Below are positions 9,870 through 20,882 of a DNA stretch of 64,000 bases, piece by piece; position 1 is the first letter of the stretch, and each line of letters starts with the position of its first letter. Source of the stretch: Mesostigma viride (lineage: Eukaryota > Streptophyta > Mesostigmatophyceae > Mesostigmatales > Mesostigmataceae). Both the position numbers and the translations under genes were made by a program. The stretch lies in NCBI GenBank assembly GCA_009746045.1, contig RPFO01000253.1, positions 3,671,872 to 3,735,871 on the forward strand, in the 5' to 3' direction. The notes under the pieces were generated by a model. The model did not search any database. It was not told where the DNA came from and worked only from the letters and a program-made list of their open reading frames with translations.

Positions 9870-12800
9870 ATGAGCCAGCTCACACTAGTAACGTGGAATG
9901 TCAGGGGGCTGAACACATACGGAACAAACACAGCAGGGCAGGGACAACGTATACCCCGCACCCGAGAGTTAGCGAATGCGTTGCACAACTTGCTCGAGCG
10001 TTACGTGGGCCCCTCGCACGAAATTTGGATAGGACTGCAGGAACATAAAATCCAAGAAGCTGCCACACGCACAGCCCTTAGAGCTGCTAGAGCACTTGCA
10101 CCTAGGACAGTTCACCGTTGGGCATGGGCACGCGGTACACAAGGGGGCACTGCCCTCATTCAATACCGTAAACCTCCCAACCCCACGCTGACATGCCAGG
10201 ACTGGGCTATAGTTACCGACACAGCGGAGGCTAGATGGCAGGGCCGTTGGACGCGGCAGTCTATTACATGGGCAGGAAATAAGGGATACATTATTAGTGT
10301 ATATGCCCCAACCGAGCCAACGGATCAAGCCTCATTCTACCCTTCCCTTTTCAAAATGGCCGCTGACCTTATCTCACAGGGTTTCGAAATTGTGCTGATG
10401 GGCGATTTCAATATAGACCTGGATGAACACCCCCCTATACGCACAGCGGCCTTCAGCAAACAGATCATGGACCTGAACTTACAGGATGTCATCCGCTCAC
10501 GAGACCACGGGCCCACTTGGCTGGCCACACGTTTAAATGTACGCACTACTCGTCGTCTTGATAAAATCTACATCACACCCGCATGGGCGGACCTAGTTTG
10601 CTACGCATCGGTCGACCGTTCTGTTAATTTTTCGGATCACTACCCACTCATCGTTACCCTTGCCCATCACACCAACTCCGCCCGGGGCCCCGGCATTCCC
10701 CGCTTAAACAAACAACTACTCGCGGACGATAAGTACTACTTTGAGATCATGACACGCTGGCAGTCGTGGAGAGCCAGCAAGGGTAGCTACACCGACTGCT
10801 GCAGCTGGATGCAGGAGGGCCTAGCTAACATTCTAGAATTTTCCCAACTGTATTCACAAAATATCCGCCGCCAGAAAGGACAGGACTATCGGTACTACCA
10901 ACGCATAGTGAATAAACTCCAAGCGAAGCCTACCCTGTATCAATCGGAACTAACAAAACTTCAAAGAGCTCAGACCGAACTCGACAAACTACGTTTCGAG
11001 CGTCACACATTAGCACTAGACTCAGAAAATCTGTGGTGGCACCAGGTAGGAGAAAGAATGACCAAAGAGTTCTTTGCTCTGATTCCTACCCCTAAAGCTC
11101 ACTCCTCTATCACGGAAATCCAAGACGAACACGGCAGCCACCGAGACATCACCTCCATACTACAGAGTGGTCACCGCTACTACTCAACTCTCTTTCTAAA
11201 CGAACCCCATCCTGATTCATCTGCCGCCATGCAAAAAATCCTACATGCCATTCCCCGTCGCCTTACACCAGCTCAACAGCAGGAACTCGATCAAATCCCC
11301 TCCATGGAAGAGGCCACCACAGCTATGGAACACATCAAAACCGGTAGCGCCCCCGGGGTCGACGGTCTGCCTATTGAATTCTGGAAAACGTTCTGGTCCC
11401 TTCTACACATAGATTTTTACGAATGTATTCTTGAAATTTGGCGGCACGGTAAGGTGAGCGGCAGATGGGCTGAATCTGCGCTTATCTTACTGTACAAAAA
11501 AGGAGACAAGACTCTATGGAAAAACTACCGCCCAATCCGTCTCCTTACGGTAGCGTACAAAATCATCAGTAAAATAATCCAACGACGCTTATACACCGTC
11601 CTAGACTTCCTCATTGGTCCGGAGCAAGTGGGCTTTAGGGCCAATCTCCACATCAACGACAGCATTACCCTCATCATGGACATTGTGGAAAAAGCCTGGC
11701 GCGACGATATAGAGGGTTTCATATTGTTCTGGGATTTTGAAAAAGCCTTTGACCGTATGTGCTGGGAATACCTAGAACACATTCTAACCGCACTAGGATT
11801 TGGCCCACAACTCATGACCGTCATTATGGGTATGATCAAATCCCTGGCTTGGTATTTACTAATAGACGGACACAAGTCAGCGACCGGCGCTAGCTCACGA
11901 TCGCTACCACAAGGAGATTGCATGTCCCCTATTCTATTTCTCCTGGCCCACGCAGGACTCTACTGGCTACACCAGAACGATCCTCGCATTCGGGGCTTCC
12001 CGACAGGTAACGGTAAAGGTATATTCCAAACGGCTTATGTGGATGACACAACAAATGTTTGTATCTCTCTGCCTGAAGTGCATGCTGTCATGGATAATAT
12101 CACTACCTATTCTGTTGCCACACAACAACGATGCAATGTGCTCAAGTCCACGGGACTGCATATCGGCAAAACCAACACCCTACGCTACGCCCTCCCCAAC
12201 CTGGCTGTGACCTGGGTCAAGCCGGGGGATCACCACCTTTTGCACAATTGTCCCATCGGCTGCACACCCGAGGGACGCTTGGCTGAACAACGTTCTTTCA
12301 TGTATGATGAAACCAACCACGTGGGCAAGCTTGCAGGTGTCCTCCTTACCGCAGGGCGCTGGGGGGCCGTCCACCGCATGAGCCTACGAGGGCGAACCCT
12401 GATCGTCAACCAACTGTTGTTCTCTAAGGTCTTGTATTATTGCCAAGCACACCCACCCAATGATGCCACCACACAGCTCATCCAACGCCTTGGCAGCAAT
12501 TTTGTCTGGAAACAGAAAGGCTTAATCTCCCACACGGTCCACGGATGGATCAGCAGAGAGATGTCCTTCATGTCATGGGTGCACGGGGGCCTCGGGCTCC
12601 ACAACATACAATGGCGTCTGTGGTCGCTGTATGCTAAACAAGTGATATCCGCTTTTATGGGAGTTAACACACACCCTGGCTGCATGCTTGCACGTGAAAC
12701 GCTAGCCTCTCTTTCCACCCATGCTAGTGGCACCTCGTGGCAACTGGGGGCGGGCATACTGGGCAGCACCCTTATTTCGTACAAAGGACTCCCATGGTAC

Positions 12801-14276
12801 TGGCAGCGCATATGGACAGGTTACAATAAGCTCAAGCCGGGTCGCCTAGTCTTTCCTACTACTAGGGAGGAGGTGGCACGGCAGCCACTCTTTTTTAATG
12901 ACTTAATCACAGACGCTACTAACAAGCCCCTCGGCACTCTCCACGGACACAACCCGTATGATGGCCTTCTGCGCGCGTCACCGCCGATTGTCAGGGTGCT
13001 GGACCTCTACCTGGGGCACGGCGCTGCGTATCGACGGCTCAGCTACGACGAGGTCAGCACTTGGGTCTCCCACATGCCCTCCCTGCAAGCGTGGCAAACT
13101 CTTATAAGTGCGATACCAGCTGCGTGGCATGCATTGATGACTGCCCCACGCAAGCCAATTATAACCGGCGACTGGGTTAGCTTCTACGCCGACGGAGTCA
13201 CGCCTGCGTGCAAGGGTTTAGTCGTGACGGTTCTGCCACATGAGGGGCTCCAACTACAGCTGCTGGACGCTATTTCTGGCCACAATGGGTGTCTGTATCA
13301 ACTATCCACCTTATATGCGTACACGCCAGCTTCCCAGTGTCACCGCATACGCGTAGTCCCATGGTCTGTGCCAAGATCTTGCATGATCCAGCCGGACCCA
13401 TTATCCCCGGTTGAGAGCATTACATGGCTACACGTGGGCAACACACGGCTCGATCTACTACATCTGGACCCGGTTGAATTTGGATGGGTCTTAACCAAGG
13501 GGGACATCAGAACCAGCAAATGTATCTTTGAGTACACCGCAGATTGGGGTTATGATATCTTGTTGCATACGTACCATCAGCCCCATCCGGGCCGAGCCCG
13601 CTGGGGAATACATTGGCCGGGCTACACTTGGGTTAAGATGATTACCCTGGCGGTAGACCACCCTCTCGTGGACCGCAGGGCCACTGATGTACAACACCTT
13701 TTGATGCATAGGGCGATAGGGGTCTGTGCTACGCTCCACGAGCGTTTTGGTCATGATGCATCATGCCTGTGCACGCACCCTAGTGAAACCATTGAGCACA
13801 GGTTTCTTTATTGTAATCTCCCTGGGGTTTGGACGTGGCTCATTAACATCTGGGCCGCATGGACGGCATCGCCACCCACTCTCCCAATCAGCGTGCGTAC
13901 CATCATTTTCGGTATTGCTGGCACACCAGGGACCGAGCTTTCAGTTTCCCAAGCAGAATGGATATGGCTACGCACTACTATGCTATACGCGATATGGACC
14001 ATACGCAACGAGACCGTCTTTAAGGTCCGCGAGGAGTATACCCGCGGCGGCGTAGTCCGGCGCTTTATATACCTATGGAATGCGGCTATGCGCCGCTACT
14101 GGCTGTTAGCTCAGGAACAACACAGGGTGTGGGACCCAGGGCCCAATAACGACAAGCCCAGCCCGCTCCAGCTTTTTCATGATCTACTGGGCCGTAATCA
14201 GGTATTCACCAGTATGCCTCATGGCGACATTACTCAGGTCCAATGGCTTCCCTGGTCTAATAACGCGCCCTATTAG
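9870..14276 (+). CDS. ORF2: LINE ORF2: endonuclease and reverse transcriptase
   Basis: 1468 residues without interruption. An N-terminal apurinic-type endonuclease is shown by TWNVRGLN (N10), LQEHK (E58), GDFN, a LDKIYITP segment and SDHYP. The reverse transcriptase follows: GSAPGVDGLP, the YRPI motif, WDFEKAFDR with the first catalytic Asp (D622), LPQGDCMSP, and YVDD at 723-726. The thumb and a long C-terminal region follow. That region contains a Cys/His cluster (CLC...H...YC, about residue 1295) like the zf-RVT domain of plant LINEs. All catalytic residues I can check are present, so the enzyme may be active. L1-like placement is from the domain order; the clade would need a tree. Confidence 0.95.
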   Translation: MSQLTLVTWNVRGLNTYGTNTAGQGQRIPRTRELANALHNLLERYVGPSHEIWIGLQEHKIQEAATRTALRAARALAPRTVHRWAWARGTQGGTALIQYRKPPNPTLTCQDWAIVTDTAEARWQGRWTRQSITWAGNKGYIISVYAPTEPTDQASFYPSLFKMAADLISQGFEIVLMGDFNIDLDEHPPIRTAAFSKQIMDLNLQDVIRSRDHGPTWLATRLNVRTTRRLDKIYITPAWADLVCYASVDRSVNFSDHYPLIVTLAHHTNSARGPGIPRLNKQLLADDKYYFEIMTRWQSWRASKGSYTDCCSWMQEGLANILEFSQLYSQNIRRQKGQDYRYYQRIVNKLQAKPTLYQSELTKLQRAQTELDKLRFERHTLALDSENLWWHQVGERMTKEFFALIPTPKAHSSITEIQDEHGSHRDITSILQSGHRYYSTLFLNEPHPDSSAAMQKILHAIPRRLTPAQQQELDQIPSMEEATTAMEHIKTGSAPGVDGLPIEFWKTFWSLLHIDFYECILEIWRHGKVSGRWAESALILLYKKGDKTLWKNYRPIRLLTVAYKIISKIIQRRLYTVLDFLIGPEQVGFRANLHINDSITLIMDIVEKAWRDDIEGFILFWDFEKAFDRMCWEYLEHILTALGFGPQLMTVIMGMIKSLAWYLLIDGHKSATGASSRSLPQGDCMSPILFLLAHAGLYWLHQNDPRIRGFPTGNGKGIFQTAYVDDTTNVCISLPEVHAVMDNITTYSVATQQRCNVLKSTGLHIGKTNTLRYALPNLAVTWVKPGDHHLLHNCPIGCTPEGRLAEQRSFMYDETNHVGKLAGVLLTAGRWGAVHRMSLRGRTLIVNQLLFSKVLYYCQAHPPNDATTQLIQRLGSNFVWKQKGLISHTVHGWISREMSFMSWVHGGLGLHNIQWRLWSLYAKQVISAFMGVNTHPGCMLARETLASLSTHASGTSWQLGAGILGSTLISYKGLPWYWQRIWTGYNKLKPGRLVFPTTREEVARQPLFFNDLITDATNKPLGTLHGHNPYDGLLRASPPIVRVLDLYLGHGAAYRRLSYDEVSTWVSHMPSLQAWQTLISAIPAAWHALMTAPRKPIITGDWVSFYADGVTPACKGLVVTVLPHEGLQLQLLDAISGHNGCLYQLSTLYAYTPASQCHRIRVVPWSVPRSCMIQPDPLSPVESITWLHVGNTRLDLLHLDPVEFGWVLTKGDIRTSKCIFEYTADWGYDILLHTYHQPHPGRARWGIHWPGYTWVKMITLAVDHPLVDRRATDVQHLLMHRAIGVCATLHERFGHDASCLCTHPSETIEHRFLYCNLPGVWTWLINIWAAWTASPPTLPISVRTIIFGIAGTPGTELSVSQAEWIWLRTTMLYAIWTIRNETVFKVREEYTRGGVVRRFIYLWNAAMRRYWLLAQEQHRVWDPGPNNDKPSPLQLFHDLLGRNQVFTSMPHGDITQVQWLPWSNNAPY

Positions 14277-14372
14277 CCTTTCACCTGTCACCGCCACACG
14301 TGTGTGTGCCCACCTTCATTAGGATTCGCTGATACTCATTTCCCCTCTCACCTCTTTGGTCCATAATTGGCT

Positions 14373-14378
14373 AATAAA
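14373..14378 (+). promoter_or_regulatory. AATAAA polyadenylation signal of the LINE
   Basis: AATAAA lies about 20 bp before the A tail that ends the element and just after the ORF2 stop region, the expected position for the 3' processing signal. Confidence 0.6.
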
Positions 14379-14716
14379 ATATACCCATTTCCCCGAAAAA
14401 AAAATATTTTCCCACGCCGATTGGTGTGTGGTTCCAGGTGAAACTGCTCTCTGTCGAGCAATCACGTGGAACTGAACTGACTGGCTGAGAATCCAGCATT
14501 ACCGTACATTGTCACGTGACCACCATTCGAAATGCGCGCAACCGGCCCGTGGCATCGGGCCCGAGGCGGAGGGGCGCACTTTTTCTAGACGACAGCCGCA
14601 CAACACCGTTGGCCCGCTTGCATTGGTGACCATGAGCTACATACATTGATCCAAATCACGGCCCCGCATTCCCCCCTCGTCAGTCGTCACTTGCCTCAAC
14701 ACGCCTCAGGCCAACC

Positions 14717-17700
14717 ATGCCCGCAAACATCGGGTTGAGGCTCGTCAGCTCGTTCCTGCTAGTCATTAGCCTGGCATGCCTCGCTGGCATTGCACGCGCA
14801 ACCACTTACCCAGCTTTGTACACCTATGGAGACTCCTTCGTAAGTCAACTTCAATTTCTGTGCAATTAGCCATAGCCCGCGGCTTGCTTACTACTGAAAT
14901 CACAACCCTTCCTTGCCCGCATTTTTCACCGGCTTACGAGGCAAACATTTAATTCGTCTTGTGCGCATGCAGCTTTATATTTTTTATGTATCTTATCAAC
15001 TAGGAGACAACCAGCGCAGGCCAGAAATCGGGAGAATCCCTTACTTATGTTGTGATCAGCTTCTCGTGGCTTGTATGCATAGTCTAATCGGTAAAACTGA
15101 CATATGAATTTATACTGAGTATTGCCTATGCATTCGCATGCGCAGGTTGATTCTAACGGCGTTCTTGGAACGTGGAAGGCCTACGGCGGGCCACCCTCTC
15201 CTCCGAATGCCCGAGTATCGTCAAACGGTCCGACGTGGTCGTATTACTTGGCTGAAAGCATGGGATTAGATTGCCCCTATTCAAACTTCAATACGGATGC
15301 GGGCGTCGTGTGCAACGTGTGGCGCAATTATGCGTAAGCATCCCCATATAAATTCACGCGCGCGTGACGTCCTTCAAGGTTACCGGGCTAGTTGTGCCTA
15401 GTGACCTACTATGTTCATGATCAAGTGCAAGCCTAGTCTAGCATGAGTAGCATCCCAATACTCTCGCCTGTACCTTGACATGCTTGTTTGTGTGGCGTAC
15501 ATTCGATTACTGTAATGCAGTCCACATATGCGCAGTGCATCCTAGTATGTTGCTCGCTGTCGACCTGCAAGCCACGCATCTGGTATGAATGGTCGCGGTG
15601 GCTTGCGGGCCCCATGATGGTGGCGCGGACGGGGTTCTTTATTGCCCCCTACGTGCCGTATTATATTCGGCCAACATCGCCGCCGCCGGCCTGGTTAGAT
15701 TACTTGAAGTTGCTTTCCTTATTCCAGCTACTGCCACTGCAGGCACATGTTTCAGTTGGTTTCTTTCTCAAATAACTATAGCCATTATGACGAGGAGAAT
15801 CGTTCTCTAGAATGTCGATATATCTTAGTTGTAAATATGTGTCCATGTACGTTGTTGGCCGGCCGTTGACCACAAAGCTGTCCATATGATAGATAGCACG
15901 GCATGCGCATCCATCTGAGTGATCTGACTGATGGGCCCCATAAGGACACTGTGGTCACTGGTTACTGCTAGTATTGCCGGTGGCCAGTCGTTGCGGACTT
16001 TTCTGTATTATTTCGTGTTTTTCTCATGGTTGGTATGTGCGTTGGTGATGATCATGGCGCATTGGACCTGGTTGCTCCATGCAGTTTACTTGTCCTTTCT
16101 CGTCTTTTCTCTCCAGCATGCGTGCCTTCGAATTTACTGCCTAATGTGTGATTTGATCTTGATTCTTGTCTCTCATCGATTTCAAATACATCATTGTTTT
16201 CTATTAGTGATACTTTGAAATGCCCACCTATATGGTAGCAAAATTGTTGTTTCGCTGTGTCTGGGTCGCCTGCTCAACTCGCGTGTCAGAGGTTTATTAG
16301 ATGTACAGGCTAGTAGAGTTAGCCCCAGGCATGGGCCAACAGAGAGAGATGTTGCCTGCCTGTAATTGTGTGCACAGTGTGTGTTACTTGTGCCATAGGG
16401 GCATAGCTTCCAGGTGCTCCTCTATTGGTACCCACGTGGTGTAGTCTACGTGCTAATTAATTTTAATTTTTAATTTTCATGGCAGGTGTTCCTACTCGCT
16501 GGTGTGGTTTCTCTCACACTTCATTTACGTTGCCGCCTCATTAGGAGATCTCGTTAGGACGTTGCCGTCTCAACAGATGTATTACGTACCCATAACTTTA
16601 TCTTTTCAAAAACTAAATACACACAGAACGGGCGGAGCGTGCTCAAGGAACTGGACCGGCCTCATCGACTCGACAGATTTCGGAGCCTGCCTGGTAAAAA
16701 AATATCCATGCATTATACTTATAATGGCACTAAGCATACACATTCAACGCACAACCAAGAAGTATGTCAATGTGAAATTGACGTATTATCCTCCACCAGG
16801 CATATGTGCCAACTGCACGGAATGGTGTTACTAGTTACTGCTGCCTGACTGAACACATAAAAGGTCATGATAGTAGTATAATTATTGAATTATACTACAT
16901 AGAAGTGTTGTGATCTTCACTATCCGGGGGCCTTTAAATACTTTATCCATGAAAAGTTGAGCCACGAACACCAGCATCGTGCCACACGCATCACAAACAC
17001 ATAGTATACAGCTGGCAGAGAGATGCATGGTGTGATCTACTAAGGATTACTGAAAAAAAAATAAAAATAAAAATTACTAAGGATGTATGATATGCCAGGA
17101 TAAACGTGGTATAATCATGGTTTAATCGTGGAATCTTCTGGTATATTCTGGGACTTGAACTGCGCAGAATATGACCATATTACTATTCTTCGCTCTGACA
17201 GTGAAGGTTGATGAATTAAAATGAATGTCGACAAACGTAAATAAATTAAGCGCCTGCAGCAGGATCAACCGCTGTCTATAACACTGTCAGTCGTCTTAAG
17301 TCACTCACAACATATTGCGAGCCGCAGATGCATGCACGACATGAAACGTAACACAGTTGTACAACATATTGCAACTACCACAGATGCATGCATGATATGA
17401 AACATAACACAGTAATCTTGTCAAACATATTGCAAGCCACAGTTGCATGCACAACAGGAAACATAACACAGTTGTCACAGCGTATTGAAAGCCACAGACG
17501 CATGCACGACATGAAGCATCACACCGTCACTTGTCACAATGTATGTATTGCAAGCCACAGATGCATTAAAGGCATGAAAAGCAACACAGTACTTGTTGAC
17601 ACAACACACTGCAAGCCATGCACAGATGCATGCAAAACGTCAGAGTGCATAACCATGATACTCTCTTCTACAATGCACGTGCAGGTAATGACAGTAGCTC

Positions 17701-20087
17701 AACAGGCCTCCATAAACTTAATTTTACTTACTGAATTCTACTTTGAGCTTCAGTACCGACAAAGTTGTCTTCTTACGTTCCTTATCGCCTCATTATCACC
17801 ATATGATGTTTCCGGCCCCACCGTTTTAGTAGGTCATCTAGTCGCTCTTAGGGGTTAGCAAGCCATAATTTCAGAAAACAAGGCACATTTCAATCTTCAT
17901 TCATGCCCATCATCATGGACGACTCGAAAACGCGGATAAGATAACGGCAGGCTCTGATACTCTACTACTGACAAGGACAAGTAACTAGTACGTAGACACG
18001 TGTTTGGAAATCTTTAGTTGCTAAATGGATGGCATCCTTGCCTGTTTTGTATGTCCTGGTTGCAACTTGTTTGTAGAGGCTCTCGGCAGGGGTTGCCTTG
18101 CGAAGCCGTAGTCACTGCCACGTATCTCAACATGTCTGACTGGCCCCCATCCCTCGGCCGATTTTCCTGCCATGGTACCACAGAATCCCCACCCTTACCA
18201 GATCTTCTACCCGTACCAGGTGCAAACGCACATCTCGTACGCTGCCAACACCACCCTCAACCGCGACGGCCTCCACATCATCAGCATCGGCTCGAACGAC
18301 ATTTTGCTCCCCGGCAGCGGAAACTTGACCGTCGCCACCGCATACATGGCGACTGCCAGGGCGGCCATCGGCCAAGGTATGCCCCATGTTTTGGCCCCTC
18401 GTGGACATGAGCATTGATTCAATGGACGTGCAGGGGCCTCACTGGGATCGGCGACCTACATGCACGCCCATTTGTGTTCACAATATTGATACTAAGAATG
18501 TAATTCCATGAAAGTTGAGTCTGGCTTCTACATCCCCTCTGCATGCACCCTAGTGTGTACATTCACTAAATGTGTGTTGTTATAAGCTGATTGTAGTGAC
18601 ATTAAATAGCCTCCTCGGCAGCCTAGTCAAACGATCACTCCCATGCTCATATCGTAGTATCCTACCCATACACTGAGGATGCCCACTTGAGTTCATGTGG
18701 GAGTTGAAGGACACAAGCCTAAAGGAATTCCGGCGTTTTCCCGGTCAGTCCATCGGCATGCCCATTTAAAATCGTGGACTTCTATTATATCTGAGATATC
18801 ATTGGTGGCTTCTGGTTTGGGATGCTCCTGTCCGACTGGATCCATTATTAGTATGGATCGCTCACCCTTGAAGATTACCTGGAGGGGCTGTCACCTGGTC
18901 GCAGGGGAAGCGTCTTCCCACTTGGCATGCATGCAAAGTACACACAGACCACCGTCACCGCCAGTGCGGAACGCTTGCTGCAACTGCTTACAGTGCTTCC
19001 TTATCCCCCTACCTCCCCATGGGCGTCCCCATTACAGGTGTCCGGGACCTGTACAACTCTGGCGCCCGTCACTTTTACCTCATCAACATGGAGGCGCAGA
19101 CTCTCAACCCCGAGTTCCGGACGCTTTTGGACGACACCTTTCGTGCACAGGTGGATGAGTTCCTGCAGCAGTACGTGGTGGCCTTCCACAACGACTTGGT
19201 CCAGCTGCGCGCCAGCCTCCCGGATGCCCACATCACGGAGATCAACCTGCTGGGGTGCATGTACGAGATGAACGCCAATTGCACGTTCCGAGGTGAGTTG
19301 CACATTGTCTCATCTTACTACTTAATCATCTCATGAATCTGCGAGACCCTAAGCCTTTGTGCAGTTGGCTGCGTCTATGAGATGAACGACCAAGTGCACA
19401 TTCCAAGGTGAGTTGCACATATCTTTCATCTAAGCGTACTAGAAAGTCCTAAACTCCTTGTGCGGTTGGACCGTGCATGTAAGAAATGAATTAACGCCGG
19501 CTGCCCGTTCCGAGGTGTGCATCATTTCTCAAGGAGACAACCATGTTTACTATTCCTCTTTTGGTTCAGAACTCATAATAGTTTACCTCACTGGCACAGT
19601 TTTCGTTGTCTCATTGTCAATGCACTTGGCTTAAGTCTAATGGCTCTGACGTATCAGACTGCTTATTTTTGTAAATAATTGCCTATTGATGCTGCGCATC
19701 GGATTTTTTTACTTGGTTACTATTCTCGGTTGGGTGCTGGCAGCGCTCGGCTTCACTGAGTGGAAAGAGCCTTGCATGGAAGACAGCGGCAACCCGTCCG
19801 CCCCCAAATGCTCCAGGCCCGACAAGTACATTTGGTGGGACCCTGCTCACCACACCACGGCCTTCCACAGCGTGCTGGGGTCGCTGCTGAAAGATGTGAT
19901 GGATGGCAAGCCAAACGCATGCCTGCAGACGGCATGCCTGGGTGATACCATCTCCCCTGCATGCCCAGGAGGACTGGACGAGTGCCCAGCTGCTGCTGAT
20001 AATGCGGCTGCCCCGACTGGCACAATGTCCATGTGGGCGATGATTGGCGTCATGTTGATGGCAGTTTTGTCCCTAGGTGTTAATTAA
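14717..20087 (+). CDS. Secreted GDSL-type esterase/lipase, 7 exons, copy 1
   Basis: Exons: 14717-14839, 15146-15333, 16627-16693, 18184-18376, 18874-18963, 19038-19292 and 19744-20087. All introns are GT-AG, the phases agree and the total is 1260 bp (419 residues). An N-terminal signal peptide (about 1-28) precedes block I GDSF-VD (nucleophile S40, split by intron 1). Block II is NYATGGA (about 102-108, split by intron 2), block III IGSND (N164) and block V WWDPAHH (D338, H341). With these catalytic residues present the protein should hydrolyse acyl esters outside the cell or in the secretory path; the substrate is unknown. The last 20 or so residues are hydrophobic, like a GPI-anchor signal or membrane tail. 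The chromovirus begins five bases after the stop codon, so the 3' UTR is probably displaced. Confidence 0.88.
14997..15048 (-). repeat. Micro-insertion in GDSL intron 1, arm 1 only (duplication CTTAT)
   Basis: The insert (14997-15043, with GGAGACAACCAGCGCAGG) lies between CTTAT at 14992-14996 and 15044-15048. Arm 2 reads across the site with the same length and a few mismatches but no insert. This makes it the clearest full/empty pair of the family. Confidence 0.85.
17308..17645 (+). repeat. Minisatellite in GDSL intron 3, about seven units
   Basis: About seven imperfect units of 45-60 bp, each with CATATTGCAAGCCACAGATG, then GCATGCA, a CATGAAAC word and AACACAGT. The same array is in arm 2 (about 49780-50110), so it predates the duplication. 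The spacers are not unique, so it is not a CRISPR. Confidence 0.75.
19251..19520 (+). repeat. Threefold repeat of the exon-6 end and its donor site
   Basis: The end of exon 6 (TGCATGTACGAGATGAACGC, then TTCCGAG|GTGAGT) recurs in decayed form at about 19365-19415 and 19472-19520 inside intron 6. The first decayed copy keeps an acceptor (TTTGTGCAG, exon start 19365) and a donor (CCAAG|GTGAGT, end 19407), making a 43-bp potential cassette exon. Including it would shift the frame. Arm 2 has the same triplet. Confidence 0.65.
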
Positions 20088-20091
20088 TTAG

Positions 20092-20869
20092 TGTAACAAG
20101 CAAAAATGACTTTGTTGTTACATCCTTTGTTTTGTGAATGTTTGGCTTTTATTCGAGGACTTTTGGATCAGTATTGAGAAAGTTATGAGGTTTCTAAGAC
20201 GACGGTACTTGGAGCTGATACTTTGTCAGCCAACTGATAGGAACCCTCATTGGTCGTGGCCTGATCCACGTAGGGTTGTAGTTTGTTGGCTGATACTACT
20301 GATAGGAGCCCTCATTGGTCGTGGCCTGATCCACGTGGGGTTGTAGTTTGTTAGTTGGTACTATTGAGTCTTAAATGCTCCTTTGGGACTTCAGTGCTCA
20401 CGACAGATTTAGGATCTCATGGAAAGATTCTGCCAGGCTGTGTGTGGTGTTGTTCTGTTTTGTGTGACTAGGATGGATACGAAGATCTTGTATAGGATTC
20501 CATGGTTCTGATTGGTTCTCTTCAGGCTAAGGTTGGAGCAAGCTCGACAAGCACGTCGATATCAAGGACGTGGGGTCGCCATTGTTGCTACGTTGGTTTT
20601 GATTCACCATGGTATAATAAAGCTTGGCTTTGTTGTCCAATCCATAAGAGCCCCTTGGCTATAGACGTCCTTCAGTTCCACAGAGGTCGTCTATACACGA
20701 GCTTGTCTTTGTGTCTACAAGGGGTGTGATTCCCTAAATCACGTGCTGTGGAATTTCCATCTCAACGTTGCTCGGATACTTGAAGTTCTGCAACTCAGGA
20801 AAGCAACCCAGGTAAAAGATCTTTCATATTGGACTGTGGATGATGTGATGATCATTTTTAGTCGTTACA
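20092..20869 (+). repeat. 5' LTR of the chromovirus
   Basis: Begins TGTAACAAG and ends GTCGTTACA. It differs from the 3' LTR at about three visible places, including a CTATA/CTACA change near 20695 and a short A-run and GAT-repeat length difference near 20815-20850. It contains an internal 60-bp direct repeat (CCTCATTGGTCGTGGCCTGA at 20244 and 20310). Confidence 0.93.
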
Positions 20870-20870
20870 T

Positions 20871-20882
20871 TGGTATCGGAGG
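20871..20882 (+). promoter_or_regulatory. Primer-binding site, initiator-tRNA-Met-like
   Basis: TGGTATCGGAGG starts two bases behind the 5' LTR. It resembles TGGTATCAGAGC, complementary to the 3' end of initiator tRNA-Met and common in Ty3 elements, with two mismatches. Confidence 0.75.

Larger units (their letters stand above)
7628..14404 (+). mobile_element. Full-length two-ORF LINE (L1-like) with 16-bp target duplication
   Basis: The element is bounded by the identical 16-mers TATTTTCCCACGCCGA at 7612-7627 and 14405-14420. It has a 5' untranslated region of about 630 bp, intact ORF1 (8260-9867) and ORF2 (9870-14276), a short 3' UTR with AATAAA, and a nine-base A tail directly before the second duplication. 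This is the classic product of target-primed reverse transcription. Both ORFs are open and the target duplication is unmutated, so it looks young. A 5'-truncated relative lies at 55504-55744. Confidence 0.95.
14570..20081 (+). repeat. Inverted duplication, arm 1
   Basis: This segment matches the reverse complement of about 47230-52905 with few differences, in exons and introns alike. The inner end is sharp: after CCTAGGTGTT (20081) arm 1 passes into AATTAATTAG and the chromovirus, while arm 2 continues with other sequence. The outer end fades near 14570 (GGGGCGCACTTTTT). Arm-specific insertions show change after duplication. Confidence 0.9.

Noticed and set aside
15961-16230. An additional GDSL exon (reading IAGGQSL)
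   Set aside because: It fits a phase but gives an odd hydrophobic peptide. Joining exon 2 directly to 16627 gives the conserved NYATGGA block and a total length divisible by three.
17308-17645. CRISPR-like spaced repeats
   Set aside because: The units are imperfect, there are no unique spacers, the setting is a eukaryotic intron, and the array is duplicated in arm 2. It is a minisatellite.
18964-18995. Stop codon in the arm-2 GDSL gene near 48445
   Set aside because: The TAA falls inside the 74-bp intron 5 once the donor is placed after ACCGCCA, the only placement that keeps phase in both arms.
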